A DNA stretch of 64,000 nucleotides from an uncultured bacterium (GTDB lineage: Bacteria > Patescibacteriota > Saccharimonadia > Saccharimonadales > Saccharimonadaceae), in contig CACWJA010000004.1 in assembly GCA_902761145.1 (NCBI GenBank), forward strand, positions 62,001-126,000, read 5' to 3'. A model generated the notes under the pieces. The model was given only the letters and a program-made list of their open reading frames with translations, was not told where the DNA came from and ran no database searches. Of this stretch, positions 42,212 through 52,200 are shown in pieces (positions within the stretch are counted from its first letter, which is position 1; every line of letters begins with the position of its first letter). The position numbers and the translations under genes are program-made.

Positions 42212-42913
42212 ATGGATACTACACCTTATCAAGAATTTGCGAAGGAAAAATTAGGATTTGAATTTAATGATATTGATTTATTAGTGACGGCGTTGACGCA
42301 TCGTAGCTATGTAAATGAGCATAAAAAAGTACATGAACATAACGAAAGGCTCGAGTTTTTGGGCGATGCGGTGTTAGAGCTGGTGTCTTCGGATTTTTTG
42401 TTCCGAGAATATAATTATCCAGAAGGGGTAATGACGGCACTCCGGGCTGCTTTAGTACGTACGGAATCAATAGGTGATGCGGGGAAAGAGCTTGGGTATG
42501 AGCCATTAGTGAGGCTTTCGAAAGGCGAGAAACATGGTTCTGAGCGGGCTCATGATGTGATTCTGGCGGATTGTTTTGAGGCTGTGATTGGTGCTATTTA
42601 TTTGGATCAGGGATATGAAACGGCGCGTGAATTTATTGCGAAACATATTTTGGCAAAAATTGATGCCATATTGGATGAGGGGAGTTGGCGTGACCCGAAG
42701 TCATACGTGCAGGAATTGGCTCAGAAGTATGATGGTATTACTCCGACATATAAAACATTGCGTGAGGATGGCCCAGATCATGATAAAACTTTTACTGTTG
42801 GGCTATATGTGGGTGATACTATAAAGGGAGTAGGTAAAGGGCATTCTAAACAAGAGGCACAAACTAATGCGGCTCGCGAGGGTGTGAAATTGTATCAAAA
42901 GTTGCGCAAATAG
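42212..42913 (+). CDS. rnc: Ribonuclease III
   Basis: 233 aa double-stranded RNA endonuclease for rRNA maturation. Signature NERLEFLGDAVLELVSSDFLF at about residues 44-64, second acidic cluster HDVILADCFEAVIGAIYLD and a C-terminal dsRNA-binding domain (about 158-230, SYVQELAQKYDGITPTY and GVGKGHSKQEAQTNAAREG). Excellent SD AAAGGAGG. Ends at a bidirectional terminator. Confidence 0.96.
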   Translation: MDTTPYQEFAKEKLGFEFNDIDLLVTALTHRSYVNEHKKVHEHNERLEFLGDAVLELVSSDFLFREYNYPEGVMTALRAALVRTESIGDAGKELGYEPLVRLSKGEKHGSERAHDVILADCFEAVIGAIYLDQGYETAREFIAKHILAKIDAILDEGSWRDPKSYVQELAQKYDGITPTYKTLREDGPDHDKTFTVGLYVGDTIKGVGKGHSKQEAQTNAAREGVKLYQKLRK

Positions 42914-42933
42914 CAGCAGAAATAGGATTAAAA

Positions 42934-42958
42934 AATTCCCCGATTTACTCGGGGAATT
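42934..42958. terminator. Bidirectional terminator between rnc and the minus-strand gene
   Basis: AATTCCCCGA (42934-42943) and TCGGGGAATT (42949-42958), loop TTTAC. The T-run is strongest on the minus strand. Confidence 0.85.
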
Positions 42959-42961
42959 AGA

Positions 42962-43673
42962 TTACTCATTTTTAATGAGTTCAGGTTGGTTGCCGATATG
43001 TATCTTGACGTGGATGGTTTGGTCGATCTTAATGGATTGCCAATCTTCAAAACTTAAAGTATAAACTTCGGTTTTGGAACTGTCACGGTTTGCAAATGCA
43101 GTGACGGTGTATTTTTCTTTGGTGCCATTAGTGCGAAAGTTTTCGGCAAGGGTTGGTGTGGCGAAATATGGGGTATCGGTGTGGCCACTGGTGGTTTCGT
43201 AGTGGTCGAAGAGCCAGCGTTCAATATCATACCGGTATTTGGTCTGATAAATTGGATCCTGACGGTAGACGGGTTTTGCTTCTTGATAATACTCAGTCTT
43301 ATAATCTGTGACCCACCTAGTGATTTCCTCGAAGGTAACCGTCGCCGTTATCGCGGTAACCGATTACCTCTTCATGCCCGCCATTGGGCATTTCGCGGCT
43401 TTTTGTTATATAGTCGTAGTGATCGAGTACTTCTTGGTGAGTGTAAATGTCTTGATATTCGCCGGTTTTGCGGCCGCCGGTGGGGATATTCCAACCTTCT
43501 TCGTGTACCGTGCGGTATTCTTCTATGATGACTTTTCTTTCCCAACTTTTGTCAGTGATGGTTAATTCGCTTTCCTTAGGGATGAAGATTAAAATGAGTG
43601 TCACGATGATGGCTAGAATGCCACTACTGATAGCCACGTATTTCCACGGGATGCGTGAGAGGAATTTAGTCAT
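42962..43673 (-). pseudogene. Membrane-anchored protein with internal frameshift
   Basis: The first frame starts at ATG 43673 (MTKFLSRIPWKYVAISSG) with one membrane helix (about 10-31), continues as a charged extracellular domain and ends at 43317. The protein clearly goes on in another frame from about 43342 (TVTFEEITRWVTDYK) to the TAA at 42962 (ending IGNQPELIKNE). One extra base near 43342-43350, in GGCGACGG, explains the break; repaired length about 236 aa. Family not recognised. Its start overlaps the end of the zinc-ribbon gene, so the two form an operon. Confidence 0.7.
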
Positions 43674-44001
43674 CAGAATCACATCCTTTCGGTATAATAC
43701 TGGATCTTTCTGGATGAAGGCAAAAATAATCCTTGTCTGATTGGTTACGGGAATGCCCGCAGCCAGGGCAGACGGATTTTTCAGCTGATATCATCGAATC
43801 ACAGTAACTGCAGCGCCAGTTTGGCCCGGAATTGTGATAATCTTGGACATATTGCCGATCTGAGTACTGGTTGTGAGGGTTAGGATGAAACTTGACATCA
43901 CTACTGCGGGGGTGACCGCAGTTTGGGCAGGTATCAATGTCTCCACGATGTTCATTGTCGCAATATTTGCAAGTCCAGTAACCGTAAAATATACGTCCCA
44001 T
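43666..44001 (-). CDS. Double zinc-ribbon protein
   Basis: 111 aa. Two RanBP2-like zinc ribbons: WTCKYCDNEHRGDIDTCPNC (about residues 9-28) and WRCSYCDSMISAEKSVCPGC (about 63-82), each with four cysteines. GGAGG precedes the ATG. Such modules often bind RNA or proteins; the function here is unknown. First gene of a two-gene minus-strand operon with the frameshifted membrane protein. Confidence 0.75.
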   Translation of the reverse strand: MGRIFYGYWTCKYCDNEHRGDIDTCPNCGHPRSSDVKFHPNPHNQYSDRQYVQDYHNSGPNWRCSYCDSMISAEKSVCPGCGHSRNQSDKDYFCLHPERSSIIPKGCDSDD

Positions 44002-44167
44002 ACTTAGCCTCCTTTGTAAATTTTGTAAAATGCTTAATGGGTTACATTACGGTGTAAGTTATAACATAAAATTGCGAATATGCCTAGTTTTGAGCCTGGC
44101 TTTTTGGATGCTTATGGTACAACGTTAAGTGTGGGGTTCTGATGCCTATGGAGGAAGTGAAGCCTAT

Positions 44168-44365
44168 ATGTGCACTTTTATAATGAATTTTTTGCAAAGA
44201 TTAAGGCTCGGTCTTATTATAAGGCGTAAAGGAGTGAAGATATTTGAGAGAACTTTTGCAAGGTATGAAGTTTGCTGTATTGGTAGTACTGGATGGAAGC
44301 CGATTTCGCAGGCGGAATATATAAGATTTGAAAAAAGTAGAGAATGGTTACGCTCTTACCCCTGA
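44168..44365 (+). CDS. Possible small basic protein
   Basis: 65 aa from the ATG at 44168 (MCTFIMNFLQRLRLGLIIRR), with GGAGGAAG about 12 nt upstream; a second ATG at 44183 is possible. It ends within the stem of a terminator at 44359-44378, as real genes often do. Basic, with an amphipathic N-terminus; no family recognised. Confidence 0.3.
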   Translation: MCTFIMNFLQRLRLGLIIRRKGVKIFERTFARYEVCCIGSTGWKPISQAEYIRFEKSREWLRSYP

Positions 44366-44390
44366 CATATGTCAGGGGCTCTTTCTTTTT
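44359..44390 (+). terminator. Palindromic terminator upstream of rpsP
   Basis: CCCCTGACATATGTCAGGGG is a perfect 20-nt palindrome (44359-44378), followed by CTCTTTCTTTTT. Confidence 0.75.
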
Positions 44391-44401
44391 GTGAAAAATT
44401 G

Positions 44402-44410
44402 TGATATACT
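44402..44410 (+). promoter_or_regulatory. Extended -10 promoter of rpsP
   Basis: TGA then TATACT (44405-44410). Predicted start near 44417, leader about 23 nt with AAAGGAG. Confidence 0.5.
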
Positions 44411-44439
44411 TAAGTAAGTTAATAATTAAAGGAGAAAAG

Positions 44440-44808
44440 ATGCTAGCGATTCGCATGCAACGTAATGGCCGGGCGCATTACCCTACGTACCGGATAGTCG
44501 TCCAAGAATCACAGCGACACCCTTTGTCTGGGCGTGTTGTGGCTGAGGTCGGCAATTATAATCCTGCTACCAAGGCACTGACTTTGGACAAGGAAAAAGT
44601 GGAAAAATATTTAAGTAATGGCGCTCAGCCATCTAGCCGCGTGGCTTTCATATTAAAGAAAAATGGTGTAAAGATGCCTAAATGGTATAAGGAACCAACT
44701 CAGAAGAAAGCCGTAGCAAAGCATGCAGATAAGTTGCGCAAGAATCAACCTAAGGAAGAACCTGTGGTAGAGGAAGCTGAGACTACTGCCGAAGAAACGC
44801 AAGAATAA
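44440..44808 (+). CDS. rpsP: 30S ribosomal protein S16 with acidic tail
   Basis: 122 aa from the ATG at 44440, which has AAAGGAG at the right distance; an upstream in-frame codon overlaps the promoter. MLAIRMQRNGRAHYPTYRIVV and GNYNPATKALTLDKEKVEKYLSNGAQPS are diagnostic. The core ends near residue 85; a Lys- then Glu-rich tail follows. Next gene is khpA, the usual neighbour. Confidence 0.95.
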   Translation: MLAIRMQRNGRAHYPTYRIVVQESQRHPLSGRVVAEVGNYNPATKALTLDKEKVEKYLSNGAQPSSRVAFILKKNGVKMPKWYKEPTQKKAVAKHADKLRKNQPKEEPVVEEAETTAEETQE

Positions 44809-44812
44809 TTAC

Positions 44813-44843
44813 AAAAAATAGCTCTTTACGGGGCTATTTTTTT
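44813..44843 (+). terminator. Terminator after rpsP
   Basis: AAAAAATAGC (44813-44822) pairs with GCTATTTTTT (44833-44842), followed by T and G. It separates rpsP from khpA, so khpA probably needs readthrough or its own start. Confidence 0.8.
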
Positions 44844-44876
44844 GTGCTATTATTTGAAAAAAGATAAGGAGAAAAA

Positions 44877-45281
44877 ATGGCAACTATCGACCAACAATTC
44901 GTAGAATATATCGTAAAGACTTTAGTAAACAATCCTGATAAAGTAGAGGTGGAGCGTACTATCGATGAGAAAGGTGTTTTGCTGACCCTGACTGTTGATC
45001 CTGAGGATATTGGCCGTGTAATAGGCAAGCGCGGAGTGACGGCTCAGGCTATTCGCGTGCTCCTTCGTGCGCTTGGCACCAAGCAAGACGCTAGATTTAA
45101 TTTGAAGATTGTGAATACTGATGGCGATGAAGGAGTATCGAGATCTGAAAAGGTTGTTGAAGAAGAAGATGTTGAAGGGGAAGAAGAAGACGAAGGTAAT
45201 GATGAAGAAGAAGAGAACTCTTCTGAGCTAGCTGAGAAGACGAGGGCAGAATTAGCCGATCTCGATGATTTGGATATATAA
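44877..45281 (+). CDS. khpA: KH-domain RNA-binding protein KhpA
   Basis: 134 aa. Single KH domain (about residues 1-80) with the GxxG-type loop VIGKRGVTAQAIRVLLRAL. The remaining ~45 residues are a Glu/Asp-rich tail. In Gram-positives the orthologue (YlqC) follows rpsP, as here, and with KhpB modulates division and RNA turnover. SD AAGGAG. The tail is unusual for the family (about 80 aa). Confidence 0.85.
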   Translation: MATIDQQFVEYIVKTLVNNPDKVEVERTIDEKGVLLTLTVDPEDIGRVIGKRGVTAQAIRVLLRALGTKQDARFNLKIVNTDGDEGVSRSEKVVEEEDVEGEEEDEGNDEEEENSSELAEKTRAELADLDDLDI

Positions 45282-45408
45282 TTATTCCTAGCGAAACCCG
45301 CTGTTTTAGTGATTTTACTCTTATTTGCTGATAATTGTTGAGTGAAGAAGTGGCTAATTTGGCGGGTTTTTGAGAATTTATTTATAAGGCTAATTTTGCG
45401 AAAAAGTG

Positions 45409-45436
45409 TTGACATTGTAAAATGATTGTGTATAAT
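45409..45436 (+). promoter_or_regulatory. Promoter 1 upstream of rpoB
   Basis: TTGACA (45409-45414), a 16-nt spacer and TATAAT (45431-45436). Drives a short transcript ending at the terminator at 45511-45533. Confidence 0.7.
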
Positions 45437-45442
45437 TGGATA

Positions 45443-45533
45443 TAAGCTAACTAACTGCGAGTCGGCTTATAAACACAATAGAAGTTGAGAGTTTATCTAT
45501 GTCTAAAGAGTGCCTTCCGTTGGGGCATTTTTT
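45443..45533 (+). ncRNA. Short terminated transcript upstream of rpoB
   Basis: About 90 nt between a consensus promoter and an intrinsic terminator. Contains an ATAAGC/GCTTAT hairpin near its 5' end. No credible ORF. Could be a small RNA or an attenuated leader of rpoBC. Confidence 0.45.
45511..45533 (+). terminator. Terminator or attenuator upstream of rpoB
   Basis: TGCC (45511-45514) pairs with GGCA (45524-45527), extended by G-U pairs, then a six-T run. Confidence 0.6.
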
Positions 45534-45542
45534 GGTTTGACA

Positions 45543-45571
45543 TTGACTTTTATATAAAACTATGGTATAAT
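45543..45571 (+). promoter_or_regulatory. Promoter 2 upstream of rpoB
   Basis: TTGACT (45543-45548; an overlapping TTGACA lies at 45537), a 17-nt spacer, TGG and TATAAT (45566-45571). Very close to consensus. Confidence 0.75.
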
Positions 45572-45577
45572 GAGGGG

Positions 45578-45823
45578 ATGGTGGGATTTTCGTGCTGAAA
45601 CTCATGAAAATCCTAGAAAATAGGCTTGAAATTTTGAAAAAAATCAGTATAATTGGTATTAAGAAGTAGTGTGTCGTGTTTTGTAATCTTATGGGAGCTG
45701 GCGACTCCCTGGGGGAACCGGCAGTAGTCTTCGGCGCTGGGGCAGTTTCATTGATCGATGCGAGGTGATATCAATGAATGGGACTGTCGTCAAGAAACTA
45801 TTAACACTAATAAAAGGGGAAAG
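45578..45823 (+). promoter_or_regulatory. Structured 5' leader of rpoBC
   Basis: Hairpins seen: GGATTTTCGTG/CATGAAAATCC (45584-45613, one G-U), GGGAG/CTCCC (45693-45709) and TTCATTGAT/ATCAATGAA (45747-45778) with an outer CAGT/ACTG. The loop of the last one contains GAGGTGAT, an SD-like sequence, and an ATG at 45774 opens a short frame that overlaps the rpoB start. Candidate autoregulatory leader. Confidence 0.45.
45626..45653 (+). promoter_or_regulatory. Promoter 3 upstream of rpoB
   Basis: TTGAAA (45626-45631), a 16-nt spacer and TATAAT (45648-45653). Predicted start near 45660, leader about 165 nt. Confidence 0.6.
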
Positions 45824-48800
45824 ATGGCTACAAAACCTAAGTCAGGTGAGAGAATTTTTTTCACCGAAGGAGATCAAGCTCTTCCAATTCCGGATCTGAC
45901 TGTACATCAGAAAGATTCGTGGGAAGATTTTGTCAAAAATGGACTGAGGGAGGTTTTTGCTGAGTTGAATCCTATAGATGATTACACTGGACAAAAGCTT
46001 TCTTTACGTTTTAAAGATTACTATTTTAAAGAACCAAAGGAGTCTGAGGAAGAGGCGAAGTACAACCTCGCAACATATGAAGCACCTTTGCATATACTTG
46101 TCGAGCTAGAAAATAAGACTACTGGCGAGAAGAAGGAACAGGATATTTATTTTGGTGATTATCCTTGGATGACTGAGCGTGCTACATTTATAATTAATGG
46201 TACAGAGCGCGTGATAGTGTCTCAGTTGATAAGATCAGCTGGTGTGTTCTTCAATGCTGAAACTATAGGTATGAGAAGATATTACGGCGCCAAGGTTATA
46301 CCTGGTCGTGGCGCATGGCTTGAATTTGAGACATCCGCCAATGGTACTATATCTGTGAAGATAGATCGTAGACGAAAGATACCGGTGACCACATTCTTGC
46401 GTGCACTTGGTATGACCAAATCTGAGATAAAGAAGACTTTTGAGAAAGTAGATAACGGAGAACGTAAATATATTGAAGCGACTCTGGATAAGGATACTAC
46501 ATCTAGCCAGGGCGAGGCATTGCTTGAAGTATATCGTCGAATTCGTCCTGGTGATTTGGCTACAGTTGAAAATGCTAAATCAATGATTGAAAAGATGTTC
46601 TTCGATCCAAAGCGTTATGATTATTCTAATGTTGGTCGTTTCAAAATGAACCGTCGATTGCATAAGAATACTTTGAACGATCCTATGCATCGTACTTTGC
46701 AGATGGATGATGTAGTAGATATAGTTTCTGAAATAATTCGTCTGAACAATACACAGGAGCCTGCTGATGATATCGACTCGCTAAGTAACCGTCGTGTTAA
46801 GTTGGTGGGTGAATTGGTGCAGCGTCAATTCCGCTTAGGCATGCTAAGATTGCAACGTAATATTTTGGATAGGATGTCGATGGCAAGCCTTGATGAGGTG
46901 ACTCCATCGCAGCTTTTGAATTCACGTCCTGTAGTGGCTGCTGTTAAGGAATTTTTCGCTACATCTCAATTGTCACAGTTGATGGATGAAGTAAATCCAT
47001 TTTCAGAATTAGCGCATAAGAGGCGTTTGAGTTCGATGGGTCCTGGTGGCTTGACTCGTGAGCGTGCTGGATTCGATGTGCGTGACGCACACCCTACGCA
47101 CTATGGTAGGATTTGTACTGTAGAGACGCCAGAAGGTGGCAACGTAGGCTTGGTGCTTAACTTTGCTACTTATGCAAGGATCAACGAGTATGGTTTCATT
47201 GAAGCGCCTTACTTGGTAGTGAAAGACGGTAAAGTTACGAATGAGGTAGTATATGTAGATGCTGACACAGAGAATGATATGATCATTGCTGATGCTTCAG
47301 TGAAATTAGATAAAGATGGTAAGTTTGTAGAAGATTGGGTTTCTGCACGTGTGCACGGTGCACCTTCGCAGGTGGAAGCCAAAAATGTAACGCATGTTGA
47401 TGCTGCTCATAAGGAAATTCTTGGTGTATCTGCTAGCTTGATTCCATTTGTTGAGAAAAACCGCGTTGACCGCTCTTTGATGGCATGCGCAATGCAAAAA
47501 CAGGCGGTACCTTTGCTTCGCCAGGATAATCCGGTGGTAGGTACTGGTATAGAAAGAGAGGTTGCAAAGAATACCTCACAGTTGGTAATGGCGTCCGGAA
47601 CAGGCGTAGTGAAGAAGGCCGACGGTGACAGTGTGATCATAACTTATGACAAAGGTGGTGATGTAGAATATAAATTGCATCATTTTGAAAAGACTAATGA
47701 CGATCGTTGTTACAATCAACATTGTAGGGTGGCGAGAGGCCAAAAAGTAAAGAAGGGTGATACCATAATAGAAGGCGCGTCGATAAATGATGGCGAATTA
47801 GCATTAGGACGTGATCTATTGGTGGCATTTATGCCATGGCGTGGATATAACATGGATGATGCCATCGTAATATCCAATAGATTAGTTGAGGATGACACTC
47901 TTACATCTATAAATATTAAAGATTTTGAAGTTGAAGTACGTGATACGCGGCTTGGGCCAGAACAGGTAACACGTGATATACCAAATGTATCGGAACATTC
48001 TTTGAGACATTTGGGTGAAGACGGTATCGTAACCGTTGGCTCAGAGGTAAAGAATGGCGACATACTAGTGGGTAAGATTACACCAAAAGGTGAGCAGGAA
48101 TTATCTAGCGAAGAAAGATTGCTCCGTGCTATCTTTGGTGAAAAAGCTAAGGATGTTCGCGATACGTCAGTACGTATGAATGGTTCTTCTACTGGTAAAG
48201 TAGTAGATGTGAGAGTTTATACGCGTGAGCAAGGTCATGAGCTTAAGGCCGGTGTGATAATGCAGATTAGAATATTTGTGGCAGAAATGCGAAAGATAGG
48301 CGTAGGTGACAAATTGGCCGGTAGACACGGTAACAAGGGTGTAGTATCGAGAGTACTTCCGGTAGAGGATATGCCATTTATGGCTGATGGTACTCCAGTA
48401 GATATCGTGCTTAGCCCAATGGGTGTGCCTAGTCGTATGAACCTAGGACAGCTCTTTGAGACGCATCTTGGTATGGCAGCGAGAGCTTTGGGCTACAAGG
48501 TCGCAACGCCGTCGTTTAATGGTGTGCCAGGCGAAGTGATAAGCGATGAGCTTGAGAAGGCTGGTTTTGCCAGGGACGGAAGAGTGCAGTTGTATGATGG
48601 TCTTACTGGTGAGCCGTTTAATGAACGCACTTCAGTAGGCGTGATGCATATGTTGAAACTTCATCATATGGTGGAAGATAAGATTCATGCTCGATCTACT
48701 GGACCATATACTATGGTAACCCAGCAGCCACTTGGTGGTAAGGCTCAGAATGGTGGTCAGAGATTTGGGGAAATGGAAGTCTGGGCACTAGAAGCTTATG

Positions 48801-49204
48801 GCGCTGCTACTACGTTGCAAGAAATGCTCACAATTAAATCTGATGACGTCTATGGCCGTGCAAAGGCTTATGAAGCTATCATTAAACACGAACCTATTGA
48901 GGGGCCAAAACTCCCAGAAGGTTTCAATGTGTTGGTGAAAGAATTGCAAGGCTTAGGGCTTAAGGTTGATTTATTGGATCACGGTGAATCGGCAGATGCG
49001 GGCGACGTGATAGAGAAAACTTCAAAGGAAATAGAAAAGTCTAAGGATGATCAATCCATCTATGATCAGCATAAAAAAGACACAGAGCCACAAATTCTCG
49101 ACCTTGATAATGATGAGGCTGAGGCGATGATGGCCGAAGAAGGTATGGAAATAACAGAGGTAGACGAAGATGATGGCGTCGTCGACCTAGGAGAGGAGTT
49201 CTAA
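45824..49204 (+). CDS. rpoB: DNA-directed RNA polymerase subunit beta
   Basis: 1126 aa from the ATG at 45824, chosen because AAAAGGGGAAAG precedes it; an in-frame ATG 66 nt upstream sits inside a leader hairpin. Conserved blocks: the rifampicin region with SQLMDEVNPFSELAHKRRLSSMGPGGLTRERAGFDVRDAHPTHYGR, NMDDAIVISNRLV, and GDKLAGRHGNKGVVSR near the C-terminus followed by GGKAQNGGQRFGEMEVWALEAYGA. Within the rifampicin loop the usual GN precedes Leu as EVNPFSEL. An acidic tail ends the protein. Followed by rpoC after 1 nt. Confidence 0.98.
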   Translation: MATKPKSGERIFFTEGDQALPIPDLTVHQKDSWEDFVKNGLREVFAELNPIDDYTGQKLSLRFKDYYFKEPKESEEEAKYNLATYEAPLHILVELENKTTGEKKEQDIYFGDYPWMTERATFIINGTERVIVSQLIRSAGVFFNAETIGMRRYYGAKVIPGRGAWLEFETSANGTISVKIDRRRKIPVTTFLRALGMTKSEIKKTFEKVDNGERKYIEATLDKDTTSSQGEALLEVYRRIRPGDLATVENAKSMIEKMFFDPKRYDYSNVGRFKMNRRLHKNTLNDPMHRTLQMDDVVDIVSEIIRLNNTQEPADDIDSLSNRRVKLVGELVQRQFRLGMLRLQRNILDRMSMASLDEVTPSQLLNSRPVVAAVKEFFATSQLSQLMDEVNPFSELAHKRRLSSMGPGGLTRERAGFDVRDAHPTHYGRICTVETPEGGNVGLVLNFATYARINEYGFIEAPYLVVKDGKVTNEVVYVDADTENDMIIADASVKLDKDGKFVEDWVSARVHGAPSQVEAKNVTHVDAAHKEILGVSASLIPFVEKNRVDRSLMACAMQKQAVPLLRQDNPVVGTGIEREVAKNTSQLVMASGTGVVKKADGDSVIITYDKGGDVEYKLHHFEKTNDDRCYNQHCRVARGQKVKKGDTIIEGASINDGELALGRDLLVAFMPWRGYNMDDAIVISNRLVEDDTLTSINIKDFEVEVRDTRLGPEQVTRDIPNVSEHSLRHLGEDGIVTVGSEVKNGDILVGKITPKGEQELSSEERLLRAIFGEKAKDVRDTSVRMNGSSTGKVVDVRVYTREQGHELKAGVIMQIRIFVAEMRKIGVGDKLAGRHGNKGVVSRVLPVEDMPFMADGTPVDIVLSPMGVPSRMNLGQLFETHLGMAARALGYKVATPSFNGVPGEVISDELEKAGFARDGRVQLYDGLTGEPFNERTSVGVMHMLKLHHMVEDKIHARSTGPYTMVTQQPLGGKAQNGGQRFGEMEVWALEAYGAATTLQEMLTIKSDDVYGRAKAYEAIIKHEPIEGPKLPEGFNVLVKELQGLGLKVDLLDHGESADAGDVIEKTSKEIEKSKDDQSIYDQHKKDTEPQILDLDNDEAEAMMAEEGMEITEVDEDDGVVDLGEEF

Positions 49205-49205
49205 T

Positions 49206-52200
49206 ATGGCGTGGATGGATAATTTTATCAGCGCTTCGGATTTTGACTCGATTAGATTAACGGTAGCGAGTCATGATGATATATTGAATTGGAGCTATGG
49301 CGAGGTAACAAAGCCTGAAACAATTAATTACCGTACACAAAAACCTGAACGGGATGGATTGTTCTGTGAACGTATATTTGGTCCAACTAAAGATATCAAT
49401 CCACATGATTCAAAAATAAAAGGTGTAAGAAGTCGTGAGGCAGCGGTAGATAAAGAGGGTAATTTGGTAACAAAGTCTATCACTCGTAGAGAGCGTATGG
49501 GTCACATAGCATTGGCGGCTCCTGTAGCACATATATGGTTTATGCGTGGAGTACCATCTGCATTATCTTTGCTTCTTGACATGACGGTAAAGAATATTGA
49601 GAAAGTCGTATACTTTGCTACCTATCTAATGACTGATGTGAAAGCTGATGAGATAGCTAAAACTTTGGAGAGTTTGGAAGGTCAGACCATAGCAGCACGC
49701 GATGCGATAAAGCTTCGTTATGAAAAGGAAGCGAAAGCTGAAAATGCGGACGTAAAAGCACTTGCTGATGCTCAAAGTAAAGAGCTAAAAGAATTGGAAG
49801 ACGACTATCAGTCGCGTAAATCTACTTTGGAATCTTTCAAGAAGGGTGGCGTAATTACAGAGATAGAATATCGTAATCTGCCAGAAGAATATGAAGATTT
49901 GATCACCGTAGAGATGGGCGCTACGGCCATTAAGAAGTTGCTTGACGAGATAGATCTCGACAAGATGATAGACGAGCTTCATAAAGAGGAAGAAGAAGCT
50001 AAGGGTCAAAAAGAAAAGAAGATACAAAAGCGCCTGAAGACTCTAGAGGGGATGCAGGCTGCTGGCGTCAAACCAGAAGATTTGATCCTTACGGCTATAC
50101 CGGTAATTCCACCAGATCTTAGGCCAATGATAGCATTGCCTGGTGGTAGATTTGCTACATCTGACCTTAACGATTTGTATCGTCGTGTGATTAACCGTAA
50201 CAATCGTTTGAAAAAGTTATTAGATCTGAATGCTCCTGAAGTGATTTGCCGTAACGAAATGCGCATGTTGCAGGAAGCAGTAGATGCTTTGATTGATAAT
50301 TCTGCGGCTCATGGATCACATGGCGCTAGCTCTACGAATGGGCGTCGTAAATTGAAGTCTTTGTCTGATTTACTAAAAGGTAAGCAAGGGCGTTTCCGCC
50401 AGAATCTTCTTGGTAAGCGTGTAGACTACTCTGGGCGTTCCGTGATTGTAGTCGGTCCAGAGTTGACGCTTAACGAGTGTGGGTTGCCAAAACAAATGGC
50501 ATTGGAGCTATTTAAACCATTCGTGATCTCATGGTTAATTAGCAATGAGTATGCTACTAATATTAGGGCTGCTTCGAGATTGATAGAAGCAAAAGAAACT
50601 ATTGTTTGGGATGCTTTGGATGAAGTGATCAAGGGCAAGTATGTGTTGCTCAACCGTGCTCCGTCTTTGCATAGGTTATCTGTACAGGCATTTCAGCCGA
50701 GGTTGATAGATGGCAAAGCTATTAAGTTGCACCCGTTGGTAGCGTCTGGGTTTAATGCTGACTATGATGGCGACCAAATGGCTGTGCATTTGCCATTATC
50801 TGATGCGGCACAGGCAGAGGCGAGAGAGTTAATGTCGGCGGGCAAGAATCTATTAAAGCCTGCTGATGGTGCCCCGGTGCTTGCTATTTATCAGGACGTA
50901 GTACTAGGTGCCTACTATTTAACTTATGATAAGCCCGGTACTGATCAAGGCGACCCGAAGGCGTTTTCTAGTGTGTACGAAGCTGAAATGGCATACGATC
51001 AAGGAATTATCGCCTTGCAGACGCCGATCAGAGTATTCACTAAAAGAGAAATTCGTGATACTACTTTGGGCCGCGTGATTTTCAACGAGATATTGCCAAA
51101 AGATTATCCATACGATAATTCTGTACAAACTAAAAAACATTTATCTAAGGTGATGGCGGATATATTTGATTTATATGGATCCGATGTAATGGTCAAAACG
51201 GCTGATGCTTTGAAAGATTTGGCATTTGAGTATGAGACTATTGCTTCCATATCTACAGCTAAGGATGATTATCCTACCTATGATGAGATAGACGACTATA
51301 TTGCTGAGGGTGACGCTAAGACTGCGCTTATTCAGCAACAATATAATGATGGCTTAGTGACGGAAGAAGAGCGACATAAGTTAACCGTGGCTACTTGGCG
51401 TGACATAGACAAGCAAATTTCTGAATTCCTACAGAGTAAGTTAGCGGAGATGGATACTGATATCGCGGTGATGGTTAACTCTGGAGCACGTGGTAATATT
51501 TCTAATATTAAGTTGGCTTCGGCAGAAATCGGTATCATGGTGGACATTAATAACAATGAGATCGAGTTGCCGGTAAAGTCTAGCTACAAGAAAGGTCTCA
51601 ATACCCTAGAATCGTTTATTGCGACGCGAGGTGCACGTCAGGGGCAGGTGTCTACGGCTTTACGTACTGCTGACTCTGGGTATTTGACGCGTAGGTTGGT
51701 GGACGTATCTCAGGATGTGTTTACTACTGATAGCGAGGCAGAGGATCCTGGTTTCACGGTATATCGTGATGAAACAGAGTTGTCCGGAATAGGATTTGCT
51801 GCTAGAATTGTCGGTCGTTATACTGCTGAACCAGTGCCAGGGTATTTGGAAGCTGATCAGCTTATTACTAAAGAAATGGCCGAACAGATAGAAGCTGATG
51901 ACAAGATTACCGAAGTAAAAATTCAGTCTATACTGTCTACTACTGCTGTGGATGGTATACCTCGTAAGGCATACGGCGTAGATATGTCTACCCGTGCGCT
52001 AGTAGCAGCGAATGAGCCTGTGGGCGTAATAGCAGCGCAGTCACTAGGTGAGCCTGGTACTCAGCTGACGCTTGATACTAAGCATGGATCTGGTGTGGCT
52101 GGGTCTGGAGCTATCGCTAGAGGTCTTCCACGTGTAGAAGAGCTTTTGGAAGCACGTACGCCTAAAGGTCAGGCCTTTGTTTCACCGATAGACGGCACTG

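Noticed and set aside
43181-43528. 115-aa plus-strand frame
   Set aside because: It lies opposite the minus-strand frameshifted membrane protein gene, whose two halves read coherently; the plus frame is a shadow.
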